Assembly (NCBI GenBank): GCA_963422445.2
Contig: OY729512.2
Span: 4,650,001 to 4,714,000, forward strand
Source of the DNA: G963422445 sp963422445
GTDB taxonomy: Bacteria; Pseudomonadota; Alphaproteobacteria; Thalassobaculales; Thalassobaculaceae
Direction of reading: 5' to 3'
DNA length: 64,000 nucleotides
Position 1 is the stretch's first letter. Each line of letters begins with the position of its first letter. This document shows, piece after piece, positions 9,522-18,744 of the stretch. The position numbers and the translations under genes were made by a program. The notes beneath the pieces are model-generated. The model saw nothing but the letters and a program-made list of their open reading frames with translations, made no database searches and had not been told where the DNA came from.

Positions 9522-10694
9522 GTGAACCGGGCGCTTCGAACTGTCGGACTTGTGGTTGCGGCCGGGCACGGCGAACGCGTTGGCGGCAGTGTCCCGAAGC
9601 AGTTCCGCAAGCTTGCTGGCGAGGCCGTTGTCGCTCACGCAGCCAAGGCCTTGCTCAATCATCCGGCCGTAGACGATGTCGTGGTGGTGATTGCGCCAGA
9701 ACACCGCGAATTTTACGACCAAACCTGCCGCCACCTTCCACTATTGCCGCCAATCGAAGGTGGCCCTGCGCGTCAGGACTCGGTGCGCCGCGGCCTTGAA
9801 GCCTTGGTATCGCAGGCGCCGAATCAGATCCTTGTCCATGATGCGGCACGGCCGTTCTTACCCGGCGCCGTGATTGACCGCCTGCTGGCAGCATTGCGCG
9901 AGGTCCCTGCCGCATTGCCGGTGCGACCGGTTACCGACAGCCTTAAACAGGTTGCCGCCGATGGCAAAGTCACGGCGACGGTCGCCCGTAACGGGTTGGC
10001 ACGAGCCCAGACTCCGCAGGCATTTCGCTTTTCCGACCTTCTTTACGGTCATCGCAAGCTCGCCGGAGCCGGGCTGGGCGACGATATCGCGATTGCCGAG
10101 ACCATCGGATTACCGATTCTGGCGGTCCCGGGTGACGAAAGCCTGTTCAAGATCACGGATCCCGCCGATCTGGCGCGCGCTGCCCGTCATCTGACGTCAA
10201 CCACCGAAACCCGTACGGGCACCGGGTTTGACGTCCATCGTTTCGGCAACGGCGACCACGTCATGCTTTGCGGTGTCCGCGTCCCGCATGCGCGCGGACT
10301 GGTTGGCCATTCCGATGCCGATGTCGGCCTGCATGCCGTCACCGACGCAGTCCTCGGCGCGATTGCCGATGGCGATATCGGCCTGCATTTCCCGCCTGAT
10401 GAGCCGGAATGGCAAGGCGCCACATCGGACCGGTTCCTGGCACATGCCGCCGGCCGGGTCCGACGCCGCGCCGGCACGATTGTGAACATTGACGTCACGC
10501 TGGTATGCCAGATGCCGCGGATCACGCCATTTCGGGGCGCCATGCGGCAGCGGTTGAGCGAAATCGTTCAGATCCCGCTCGATGCGGTCAGCGTCAAGGC
10601 AACGACGACGGAAGGTCTTGGTTTCACTGGCCGCTGCGAAGGGATTGCGGCACAGGCAATGGCAGGGGTTCGCCTGCCGGTCGGCGATGCCTGA
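9522..10694 (+). CDS. ispDF: Bifunctional IspD/IspF enzyme of the MEP isoprenoid pathway
   Basis: 390 residues fusing two activities. Residues about 1-225 are IspD (2-C-methyl-D-erythritol 4-phosphate cytidylyltransferase), with LVVAAGHGERVGGSVPKQF and VHDAARPF. Residues about 230-390 are IspF (MEcPP synthase), with the zinc-binding TGFDVHRF and VPHARGLVGHSDADVGLHA, and KATTTEGLGFTGR. The fusion is typical of alphaproteobacteria. The start is GTG 9522. pgpA overlaps its end by 8 nt. Confidence 0.96.
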   Translation: MNRALRTVGLVVAAGHGERVGGSVPKQFRKLAGEAVVAHAAKALLNHPAVDDVVVVIAPEHREFYDQTCRHLPLLPPIEGGPARQDSVRRGLEALVSQAPNQILVHDAARPFLPGAVIDRLLAALREVPAALPVRPVTDSLKQVAADGKVTATVARNGLARAQTPQAFRFSDLLYGHRKLAGAGLGDDIAIAETIGLPILAVPGDESLFKITDPADLARAARHLTSTTETRTGTGFDVHRFGNGDHVMLCGVRVPHARGLVGHSDADVGLHAVTDAVLGAIADGDIGLHFPPDEPEWQGATSDRFLAHAAGRVRRRAGTIVNIDVTLVCQMPRITPFRGAMRQRLSEIVQIPLDAVSVKATTTEGLGFTGRCEGIAAQAMAGVRLPVGDA

Positions 10695-11172
10695 AATCCG
10701 TCCGAGTCTCACCGATCCCGGGATCATGATCGCAACCGTCGGCGGTATCGGCTGGCTGCCATGGGCGCCCGGAACCTGGGGGTCTCTCGCCGCAGTTCCC
10801 GTGGGCTGGATCCTGATCGAAGCCGGTGGTGCCGTCACACTGGTCGTTTGTTGCGCCGGCCTGTTCCTGCTCGGCATGTGGGCCTGCGACCGTCACGCCG
10901 CTATCACCGGCACGCATGACAGCGGCGCATGCGTGATCGACGAAGTCGCCGGGCAATGGGTCGTGCTGCTCGCGACGCCGCTAGATCCCGCTGCCTATGC
11001 CGCGGCGTTCATCGTGTTCAGGCTGCTTGACATCCTGAAGCCCTGGCCGGCGAACTGGGCTGATCGCTCCGTCGGCGGCGGGTTCGGCGTGATGCTCGAC
11101 GACCTGATCGCCGGTCTGCAGGGCGCTGCGATCATGTTGATCGGTACTGCCGTGTTCAGTGCCCTGGCCTGA
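10687..11172 (+). CDS. pgpA: Phosphatidylglycerophosphatase A
   Basis: 161 residues from the ATG inside the end of ispDF. It hydrolyses phosphatidylglycerophosphate to phosphatidylglycerol at the inner membrane. The family motifs are WLPWAPGTWGSLAAVP near the N-terminus, CVIDEVAGQWVVLLATP in the middle and GFGVMLDDLIAGL near the C-terminus, with acidic metal-binding residues. Several hydrophobic helices are visible. The 8-nt overlap with ispDF indicates translational coupling. Confidence 0.93.
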   Translation: MPEIRPSLTDPGIMIATVGGIGWLPWAPGTWGSLAAVPVGWILIEAGGAVTLVVCCAGLFLLGMWACDRHAAITGTHDSGACVIDEVAGQWVVLLATPLDPAAYAAAFIVFRLLDILKPWPANWADRSVGGGFGVMLDDLIAGLQGAAIMLIGTAVFSALA

Positions 11173-11230
11173 CTGAAATCGTGGCGGAGCGCGGACCCTT
11201 GTTCAGTAAGAGCCGGAAAAGCCATCGGTC

Positions 11231-11728
11231 ATGACGTATCTGCAGGACGCCCTCATGACGCAGGCGGCAAACCTGATCGCAGCGTTTCGTGAACAGGGAT
11301 TGTCCGTGGCAACCGCCGAGAGTTGTACAGGCGGCATGATCGCCGGTGTCCTCACCGAGATTCCCGGCTCCTCGGATGTGGTCGACCGCGGTTTCGTGAC
11401 CTACTCGAATGCAGCCAAGCAGACGATGCTCGGCGTGCAGACCGGGATGATCGAGGTTCATGGCGCCGTCAGCGAGCCGGTGGCTCGCGCCATGGCCGAA
11501 GGCGCCCTCACCCGTTCCGAAGCCGATATCGCCGTTGCGGTAACCGGTATCGCGGGTCCGGGCGGAGGCACCGCAACCAAGCCTGTCGGGCTGGTTCATT
11601 TCGGCTGCGCCATGCGATGGGCCCCGACCCGGTCCGAGCACCATGTGTTCCCGGGCGATCGCACCATGGTCCGGCTCGCAACGATCCTGGCGGCATTCCG
11701 CCTCATGCAAAAGTGCAGCGCACCGTAA
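11231..11728 (+). CDS. CinA C-terminal-type amidase (PncC, nicotinamide-nucleotide amidase)
   Basis: 165 residues covering only the CinA C-terminal domain, which deamidates nicotinamide mononucleotide. The signatures are VATAESCTGGMIAGVLTEIP with the catalytic Ser, GFVTYSNAAKQTMLGV and VTGIAGPGGGTATKPVGLV. The N-terminal MoeA-like domain is absent, as in stand-alone PncC/YgaD proteins. The start could be ATG 11231 or ATG 11255; the second fits the family N-terminus better. It follows pgpA by 58 nt on the same strand, the usual ispDF-pgpA-cinA order. Confidence 0.9.
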   Translation: MTYLQDALMTQAANLIAAFREQGLSVATAESCTGGMIAGVLTEIPGSSDVVDRGFVTYSNAAKQTMLGVQTGMIEVHGAVSEPVARAMAEGALTRSEADIAVAVTGIAGPGGGTATKPVGLVHFGCAMRWAPTRSEHHVFPGDRTMVRLATILAAFRLMQKCSAP

Positions 11729-11734
11729 GCGATA

Positions 11735-12517
11735 TCAGATTCGATAGTCGGCCATACCCGCACGCTCAACCTGTCGAAGGAGCGCTGGCCATTCCTGCCC
11801 GACCTCGATGAAGCCGCCGGGACCGTACATCCTGAGGCCTTGAGCGATCGATTTCTGCTGCGTCTCGGCGGACAGTGGAACAAGTTCGGCACCACCGGAC
11901 AGGGCATCGATCTGCTGCCGGCAAGCCGTCTCAATACGGTATATCCAGACAAAAGCCTCACCGACCGTCCGGCCAACCGACAACAAACCGTGGTTGCGTA
12001 GGATCAGGATCCGCCTGTCATCGAGATCTCTCACGATACGGGGCTGCTCGGACGCATCAAGCGCCGGTCCCTCGAAATCGTGATAGCCGACCCAACCCAT
12101 GATGGTCAGAGCCTTCTGGCTCGCCGGCAGCAGACCATGCCGCTGCATCGAGACCGCCGTGCCAAACCGGCTATGCGTGTGAATGACGCAGTTATGGTCG
12201 GACGACGAGAGATGAATGGCGCCGTGGATCACGAAACCGGCCGGATTGAGCGGATAATCGGCATGCCCAATAACATTGCCGTCCCGATCAACCTTGATGA
12301 GGGATGACGCGGTGATCTCGTCAAAGAACATGCCAAACGGATTGAGGAGAAATTCGTCATCGGTTCCCGGTACACGCATTGAGAAATGCGTGTTGTTGAG
12401 ATCCGTCCAGCCATACAACGCAGCAAGTCGATAGGCGGCCGCGAGATCGCAACGCGCCTCCCATTCCACCGCCGTCATGTCGACGGGCGGTTCGACAGCA
12501 AGCAACGACTCCGTCAT
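11735..12517 (-). CDS. Class II aldolase/adducin family protein
   Basis: 260 residues from ATG 12517 (MTESLL). The fold has the zinc-site motif VIHTHSRFG (HxH) near residue 120 and ILILRNHGLLSVG with the third His near residue 185, as in L-fuculose-phosphate aldolase relatives and adducin-like domains. It probably acts on a small hydroxy- or phospho-substrate; the specific reaction is unknown. It converges on cinA with a 6-nt gap and diverges from the VOC gene, suggesting a shared regulatory region around 12520-12590. Confidence 0.85.
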   Translation of the reverse strand: MTESLLAVEPPVDMTAVEWEARCDLAAAYRLAALYGWTDLNNTHFSMRVPGTDDEFLLNPFGMFFDEITASSLIKVDRDGNVIGHADYPLNPAGFVIHGAIHLSSSDHNCVIHTHSRFGTAVSMQRHGLLPASQKALTIMGWVGYHDFEGPALDASEQPRIVRDLDDRRILILRNHGLLSVGRTVGEAFVWIYRIETACRQQIDALSGGAELVPLSAETQQKSIAQGLRMYGPGGFIEVGQEWPALLRQVERAGMADYRI

Positions 12518-12593
12518 TATCGCCTCTCTGCTGATTACGGATCTGCCCGAACCTGTTGTCAATCTATACAATAGCGGGTGCAATGGAACCAGA

Positions 12594-13544
12594 ATGAAGA
12601 TCCCGGATGAAATGATGAGCGGATATGACCTTGCCTATGCCGCCCTGGCGGTGCGCGATGTCGCAGCCGCGGACCATGTCCTGGGGGATATTCTCGGGCT
12701 CGACAGGATTGTCCTGCCACATCAGGACGAACAGGTTCCCACCTTCGGAGTCGGTCGGACAGCCTTGGCAGTGTTTCCGGTCGGAGACCCGTTTCTTGCC
12801 GAAAACCGCGCCGGTGTCGATCATATTGCGCTGGCCGCGCCGGATCCGGAGTCAGCCGCGGAAGCCTGCGGACTTCTTGACCAGGGCGTGAAGGGCGCGG
12901 GTCTCGGCAGCGCCCGACAGGTCGCAATCGACCGGGCCGCAACCGCCGGACTCGCGGTCCGGTTCACAACCCCTCTTGGTTTGTCCGGGACAAATTCGGG
13001 CCGAATTGAACGTATCGATCATCTCGGTATTGCTTCGGCCGACAACCAGCTTGCGGAAACCGTGTTCCACGGGCAGATGGGGTTCGCGATCGAGAGCCGT
13101 CAGACCGATATGGAAGTCCGCATCGCCGTCGAGAGTTTCACGTCTGACAAATACGGCGCGGTTTATCGCAACCGCGAGCCGGTACCGGTCGGCGGATTGC
13201 GCGTGTCATTCATTACTGTCGGCGATTGCGAACTGGAATTTCTGCAAAACTTCGATCCGGGCCATACGACCGAAGTCCATCACGGAACAGCCGGCAATAC
13301 CAAGCAGGATCAGGGCGCAATCGCGGGTTACGTCATGCGATATGGCGCAGGATTGCACCATATCGCGTTGAAAACGCCGGATATAAACGAGGTTCTCGGT
13401 CACCTTTACCGGCATGGCTGCCGGATGATCGATGTTGCCGGCCGCCCCGGCAGTCGGCGGTCATTGATCGGTTTCGTTCATCCTTCGACGCTTGGCGGGG
13501 TGTTGCTGCATTTCGTCGAGCGCCCGGACCTCGATCATGCTTGA
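12594..13544 (+). CDS. VOC-fold protein resembling 4-hydroxyphenylpyruvate dioxygenase
   Basis: 316 residues with two vicinal-oxygen-chelate halves. Likely metal ligands are His in RIDHLGIAS (about residue 142), His in LHHIALKT (about residue 255) and Glu in VLLHFVERP at the end. This H-H-E pattern is shared with HPPD-type dioxygenases, but a methylmalonyl-CoA epimerase-like role is also possible. A crotonase gene starts inside its end (ATGCTTGA overlap), so the two were an operon for degradation of an acid or CoA ester. Confidence 0.78.
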   Translation: MKIPDEMMSGYDLAYAALAVRDVAAADHVLGDILGLDRIVLPHQDEQVPTFGVGRTALAVFPVGDPFLAENRAGVDHIALAAPDPESAAEACGLLDQGVKGAGLGSARQVAIDRAATAGLAVRFTTPLGLSGTNSGRIERIDHLGIASADNQLAETVFHGQMGFAIESRQTDMEVRIAVESFTSDKYGAVYRNREPVPVGGLRVSFITVGDCELEFLQNFDPGHTTEVHHGTAGNTKQDQGAIAGYVMRYGAGLHHIALKTPDINEVLGHLYRHGCRMIDVAGRPGSRRSLIGFVHPSTLGGVLLHFVERPDLDHA

Positions 13545-13767
13545 CCGGGAGCGGCGCAGCGGCATCGGGATCCTGACCCTCAACCGGTCGGAGGCCGGCA
13601 ACTCAATCAGTAGCGGCCTGACCACCGAATTGCTGTCTGCGCTCGACGATCTTGAAACCGATACCACCCTCCAGGCAGTTATCGTTACATGTGCCGGAGG
13701 CTGGTTCTTCTGTAGCGGCGATGTCAAGGAGTATCGGGAGAGATCGTCCGAGGTGATCCCACGCTAA
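13537..13767 (+). pseudogene. Enoyl-CoA hydratase/crotonase family gene, 5' stump cut by an IS
   Basis: Only about 75 residues remain: MLDRERRSGIGILTLNRSEA, ELLSALDDLE, then VTCAGGWFFCSGDVKEY, which is the crotonase oxyanion-hole region. The frame ends at a TAA that lies at the IS junction (13764-13767). A full crotonase has about 255 residues, so two thirds are missing. The start overlaps the stop of the VOC gene by 8 nt. The gene cannot make an active enzyme unless its 3' part is elsewhere. Confidence 0.85.
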
Positions 13768-13954
13768 GGTAAGGTCTGAACAGCCTTGGTTTGCCGTGAA
13801 ACAGATTCTGGCGAGGGACGCGCGGTGACGCTCCAACCCCGAGGTCACGGCGTTGGCTGAGACCGCCAGGGTCGGCGCGGCGGAGACGAGCGGTGGCCTT
13901 CCCCGATGTGGTTCGAAGCGGTCCCGCGTAGCCGGCTGACGAGATGCGGGCCGC

Positions 13955-15205
13955 TCAGGCGGCCTTGAGTTCCGCGCCTACGGGCTCGATGTAGCCGTAG
14001 CGGCGGAGCATGCGGATCCACCGAGGAGCGTTGCGCTTGACCATCAGAGCGTCGTAGTCGGCCGTGCGGTCGTAGTCGGGCCTGCCGGTCTTGAGCCCCA
14101 CATAGATGATGCGCAGCCTCTTGTGAGCGCCGGCGACGATGGCGCGCTTGTAGCCGCGCCGGGCGGCGAGGGCGCGGTGATGAGCCTCGAACTGGCACCC
14201 CTTGGTTCGGGCCGCGCCGTGGGCACACTCGACGAGGCAGGCGCGCAGGGTCTTGGAGCCCATGCGGGTGCGTGCGTTGCGGCGCTTGCCCCCGCTCTCG
14301 TTGTTGCCGGGGCAGAGCCCGGCCCAGGCGGCGAAGTGCTCCTTGGAGGCGAACACGCCGATGTCGGGGCCGATCTCGATGAGGATGGTCGAGGCGGCGG
14401 TGCGGTCGATGCCGGGGATGGTGGTCAGCAGACGGAGCTGCTCCTCCCACGGTGTCATCTGCCCGTCGATCTTCCTGGTGTCGGACGCGATGCGCGCCTC
14501 AAGCGCGTCATGCTCCTCCAGCAGGTCGTTGAGCATGACGCGGTCGTTGTCGCCCAGGCTCAGGGAGAGCGCCTCGCCGCGCCCCTCCAGCTTGTTCGCA
14601 ACGTGGCTGGTGAGCGAGGCGAGAATGACCTCGCGCGCCGTCCCCTGCGCCAAGCCGTTGAGGATCTTCCGGCCGTTGACGCCGAAGACGTCGGAGATGA
14701 TGCCGCCGATGCGCGCACCGGCGCGGTCGATGATCTTCTGCACGCGGTTGCGCACGGTGGAGCGCTGCCTGACCAGGACGCGGCGCTGGCGGCTCAGTGC
14801 GCGCAGCTCCCGGAACGGCTCAGGCGGAACGTGGGAAGGCGTGCAGAGCCCGAACTGGCACACGCAGGCCAGCCACACGCTGTCCGCCACGTCGGTCTTG
14901 CGCCCCTTCAACTGCTTCACCTGACGCGCATGCACCAGGATCGCCTTGAGCCCGGCCGCCTCCAGGGCCGCGAAGGGCGCCTGCCAGTAGACCCCGGTCC
15001 CTTCCATCACCGCAGCCTCGACGCCGTGACCGGTCAGCCACGCGACCCTCTCCTCCAGACCGCTCGGCAGCGTGCTGAAGCAGCGCGTCTCCACCACCGG
15101 CTCACCCTCGCCCTCACAGAGGCGAACCGTCGCGGTGATCTCCATCTTGTGCACGTCCAGACCCGCCGCGCGCGGCCGGACGACGTGCAAGCCTTCCGTC
15201 TTCAT
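13955..15205 (-). CDS. IS110-family transposase (DEDD type), intact
   Basis: About 416 residues starting at MKTEGLHV. The N-terminal RuvC-like DEDD domain shows GLDVHKMEI, MEGTGVYWQ and GRKTDVADS. The C-terminal transposase domain has LLTTIPGIDRTAASTIL and CPGNNESGGKRR, which contains the serine of the catalytic centre of IS110 enzymes. No frameshift is visible, unlike most neighbouring transposases. Recent work shows that IS110 elements use a bridge RNA from their non-coding ends. The 5' flank here (15206 to about 15560) is non-coding and long enough to hold one. Confidence 0.9.
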   Translation of the reverse strand: MKTEGLHVVRPRAAGLDVHKMEITATVRLCEGEGEPVVETRCFSTLPSGLEERVAWLTGHGVEAAVMEGTGVYWQAPFAALEAAGLKAILVHARQVKQLKGRKTDVADSVWLACVCQFGLCTPSHVPPEPFRELRALSRQRRVLVRQRSTVRNRVQKIIDRAGARIGGIISDVFGVNGRKILNGLAQGTAREVILASLTSHVANKLEGRGEALSLSLGDNDRVMLNDLLEEHDALEARIASDTRKIDGQMTPWEEQLRLLTTIPGIDRTAASTILIEIGPDIGVFASKEHFAAWAGLCPGNNESGGKRRNARTRMGSKTLRACLVECAHGAARTKGCQFEAHHRALAARRGYKRAIVAGAHKRLRIIYVGLKTGRPDYDRTADYDALMVKRNAPRWIRMLRRYGYIEPVGAELKAA

Positions 15206-15727
15206 CGCCTTCCTCCTCATTTGCGCTCTCGCCACGTCGGTATGCGATCACGCCGTGGCATCGCCACGGTGGAGGCGGGGACAGCGGTCGGAAGAACACG
15301 CATCCGACGAGCGGGTGCGGTGCAATTTGCCGCGCGGCCACGGCCACCGGCCGGGTACAATACGGGGTGCGGAGCCGGCCGCCGGAAGCAGTTTTGTCAT
15401 CCGGAACTACGTCACCGATATAACGACGCTCACACGTCACCGCCTCCGCCAATACCCATCCTGACACAGCAGAATGGGGGCAAGCGCAAGGAAAACGTCA
15501 GCCGAACCGCTCCTGTTTCATGCCACGGGGTGGCTCAGAACCGCGGGGACCATGACTGTTTTGTCGGGCATGGAGGTTTGTCGGCTCGGTTTATGAGAAT
15601 GTCAGGACCTCTCGGGCTTGGGGAGTGTCGTTTTCAGACCGAAGAAAGGGCGTGTCGAGGGGTGGCCCGTGACGGTGCCGCCCGTCATGGGCCGCCTTGC
15701 GGCGGTTCCGGGCGGATGGCCCCCGCG

Positions 15728-16685
15728 TCAGCCGGTGGCGGTGCGCCCAGCGATGAGCAGATTGGAGAACCCGAGCAGCAGAGCGATGCGCTGCGTGTTC
15801 TTCGCCAACCCCCGGTAACGCACCTTGGCGTAGCCGAAGTGGCGCTTCACATATAGGAACGGATGCTCGACCTTCGCCCGCACCGACGCCTTGCGCCTCT
15901 CCGCCGCTTCCTGCGCTCCCGCCTTGTCCAGCCGCCGACGGTTCCCGGGCCTCATCGCGACCTGCCAGTCCACATCCGTGTCCCGGTTCCCCACGCGCTT
16001 GCCCACCCCCTGGTAGCCCGCGTCGCCCCACACCCGCTCCGCGCCCCCGTGCAACACCGCGTGCGCCGTGGCCATGTCCGGACCCGTTCGCCGGCGTCGT
16101 CTCCAGGCTGTGCATCAGCCTCGACGCCGCGTCCACACCGATATGCACCTTCATCCCGAAAGACCACGGATTGCCGTTCTTCGTCTGGCGCATCTCCGGG
16201 TCCCGCTCGCCCTTGCAGCTCGGCGACGACGGCGCGGCGATAAGCCTCGCGTCCACGATCGGTCCCGTCTTCAGGCGATGCCCCCGTGCCGCCAGATGCG
16301 CATTGACCTCCTCGAACAACTGCGCGCCCGGACCGTGCTTCTCCAACAGCTGGCGGAAGTTCAGGATCGTCGTCTCGTCGGGCAGCGGACCCGACAGCCG
16401 CAGCCCCACGAACCGCCGCACCGACCCCACCTCGTAGAACAGGTCCTCCATGCCCAGGTCGCTCAGCTTGTAGACCAACTGCACGCAATGCACGCGCAGC
16501 ATCACCCCAAGCGGATACGGACGGCAACCGCGACCCGCCTTCGGATAGAACGGCTCGATCCGACCTTCCAGACGGTCCCACGGGATCAGCCCGTCCATCT
16601 TCTTGAGAACCCCTTCGCGCCGCGTCCGACGCTTCTTCAAGTCGTACTCCAACTCCGCAAAGCGCGCCTGTCCCATCACTCGCAT
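15728..16685 (-). pseudogene. IS5-family transposase, copy 1, one frameshift
   Basis: The N-terminal part (MRVMGQARFAELEYDLKKR, FYEVGSVRRFVGLRLSG) and the C-terminal part (GDAGYQGVGKR, EHPFLYVKRHFGYAKVRYR) lie in different frames. The shift is at about 16078-16086, where copy 1 has one extra base compared with copy 2. DDE motifs are split between the frames. A functional product is unlikely unless frameshifting occurs. Confidence 0.88.
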
Positions 16686-16740
16686 ATCTGCCCGTGACAA
16701 CCAGACAAATCATAACAGAACCAACTTGTTCAGACCTTCC

Positions 16741-17824
16741 CTAGTGGATTGATTTTAACGTTTGGACCCCTCTTTTTCTTGCGGCGATTCTGGTATCGGG
16801 ATCGGCGGTCCAGACGAAGGGCTTGGCTTCGGTGGTGTTGTGGTCGTCGATGACGCGACGGATCGCGTCCTGGAGGTCGCGTCCGGAGCGGCAGACGCCG
16901 TATTTGAGACGGCGTCGTGTCCGCTTGGCGAAGACGCCTTCGAGCGCGTTCAGCCACGCGCTCGAAGTGGGGGTGACGTGGAAGGTCGAGCGCGGATGGC
17001 GTGCGAGCCAGACCTGGACGTCCTTGTGCTTGTGAGTGGCGTCGGTGTCGAGGATGGCATGGACCGGGACGCCGGCGGGTATCGTGTGCGCGATGCGGTT
17101 GAGGAATCTCAGGAACTCCCGATGGCGATGCCGACTGGCGTGTTGGCCGATGACCGTGCCGTCGGGCACGGTCATCGGCCAACAGCGTCGTCGTGCCGTT
17201 GCGCTTGTCATCATGTGTCATGGTGGCGCCCCGGCCTTATCTTCAGATGCAGGCCGGGCTGTGTGCGGTCGCGTGCCTGACGGTGCGACGTGTCATCGAT
17301 CAACAGCACGACCGCGTGAGCCGGCGGCGCAACGGAGAGGCCGACGATGTCGGTCAGCTTCTCGACGAAAGCGGGATCATTCGAAAGCTTGAACTGCCGC
17401 CAGCGGTGCGGCATCAGGCCATGCGCCTTCCAGACCGCCCAAGACCGTCGAAGCGGCAACCCCCACAGCCTTCGCCATCGCCCGCAGCGTCCAGTGGGTC
17501 GCCGCGTGAGGCGGCGGGGTGTGGGTTAACCCTACGATCTTCGCCACCGGCTCAGGAGCCAGAGGCGTCTTGCCCGGCGGACGCGTCTTGTCCCGCAGAA
17601 GTCCGTCCACACCGTCTTCCATAGAAGCGGTCCTGCCAACGCCAGACACTGTTCTTCGCCTTGCCGGTCTCTCTCATGATGGCCATCGTGCCGAGCCCGT
17701 CGTCGCTCAGAAGAACGATGCGCGCCCGTCAGACATGCTTCTGCGGGCTCTTCGGGTCCGGGACAACCGTTTCAAGGCGACGCCGGTCGTCCGAAGTGAG
17801 CGTGAATGAAACACCAGGACGCAT
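16741..17824 (-). pseudogene. IS630-family transposase, several frameshifts
   Basis: Pieces in at least three frames read as one IS630 transposase. They are an N-terminal helix-turn-helix part (MRPGVSFTLTSDD, from 17824), a middle part (FKLSNDPAFVEKLTDIVGL) and a C-terminal DDE part (FHVTPTSSAWLNALEGVFAKR). The intact relative at 22332-23429 shows the same order. This copy is broken. Confidence 0.82.
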
Positions 17825-17896
17825 CTTGCGGACCTCCGTGATCAACAAATCAGAAGAACATAATAACGGATATATTTGTAACGATCCATCCACTAG
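16741..17896 (-). mobile_element. IS630-family element, copy 1, decayed
   Basis: It is bounded by CTAG at 16741-16744 and 17893-17896. The ends share an imperfect inverted repeat beginning CTAGTGGAT. The family duplicates a TA target, which fits the TA inside CTAG. Both boundary CTAG sites are shared with the neighbouring elements. Confidence 0.75.
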
Positions 17897-18744
17897 ATAG
17901 TATCGTCACGAAATGCCAGCCCAGAGCGCCAGACACCGGATCTGCACCGCGGCAAGAAACGATGCGGCATTCTTGGCGTATCGCGTGGCAATCCCACGCC
18001 AACGCTTGAGCCACAGAAACGCGTTCTCCACCAAATGCCGGTGCCGGTAGAGAGGGACATCATACGCTCTGGGGTGCTTGCGGTTGCGCTTCGGCGGAAT
18101 CACCGCAATGCCTCCATGCTCCTCACAATAAGACAGGATGGCATTCGTGTCATAGGCCTTGTCCGCCAACAAGGACTCGGCATCTATCCCTTCAATCAGC
18201 TCGACCGCTTGACTGCAATCTGCTGCCGTCCCATCGGTCACCAACGCCCGCACCGGCATCCCATGCGCGTCCACAGCCAGGTGCAGCGTCGTGTTCAGCC
18301 CCCTTTTGTGCGACCCATCGCCTGATTGCCACCGATCGCACCGCTCGCATGGGGATGGGCCTTGAGATGACTGGCGTCAATCATCAGCCACTCATCGTCC
18401 GGCTCATCCACCAGATGCTCCAGCAACGCCCCTCAGAGCCCCTTGTCCCGCCAGCGACAGAACCGACGATGGGTATTTTTCCAGTCTCCATAGTCTGGCG
18501 GCAAATCACGCCAGGGAGCGCCGGTACGCAGAATCCAGAAGATCGCATTAATGAACCGTCGATTATCCTGCGCCACCCCACCCCAACTTCCCGCTCGGCC
18601 AAGCAGATGAGGCTCCAACAACAGCCAGACCCTGTCCGACATGTCGTGACGCCGATGAGCCAATCCCATGAGGCGCATCCAGGAACCATCGAGTGAATTC
18701 GACAGATAGTACAGATAAACATCACTCATGACGACACTATCTAG
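17893..18744 (-). mobile_element. IS427-group (IS5 family) element, copy 1
   Basis: About 850 bp, normal for this group. The ends form an imperfect inverted repeat: CTAGATAGTATCGTCACGA on the left and CTAGATAGTGTCGTCATGA as the reverse complement of the right end. The outer CTAG tetranucleotides are shared with the elements on either side. A nearly identical copy starts at 63840 in the same orientation. Confidence 0.85.
17906..18729 (-). pseudogene. IS427-group transposase, nonsense codon and frameshift
   Basis: The frame starts at MSDVYLYYLSNS (18729) and reads WRDLPPDYGDWKNTHRRFCR. It meets a TGA at 18433 where relatives have Trp, then continues WLMIDASHLKAHPHASGA. At the run AAAAGGGGG (about 18300) it changes frame by -1 into NTTLHLAVDAHGMPVRA and the C-terminal ENAFLWLKRWRGIATRY. 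Two-frame transposases with -1 slippage are known in this group, so the shift may be natural. The TGA is a real defect. Confidence 0.8.

Larger units (their letters stand above)
13764..16744 (-). mobile_element. IS5-family element, copy 1, interrupted by a nested IS110
   Basis: The right end at 16705-16744 matches the right end of copy 2 (19888-19925), finishing in CTAG. The best left end is 13764, where GTAAGGTCTGAACAG resembles the inverted terminus of copy 2. The transposase remnant is at 15728-16685. The IS110 unit lies between the left end and the transposase, so I infer it inserted inside the IS5. The left end is imperfect and this assignment is inference. Confidence 0.6.

Noticed and set aside
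14123..15856. Plus-strand open frame of 577 codons
   Set aside because: It is antisense to the IS110 transposase and has no recognisable domain.
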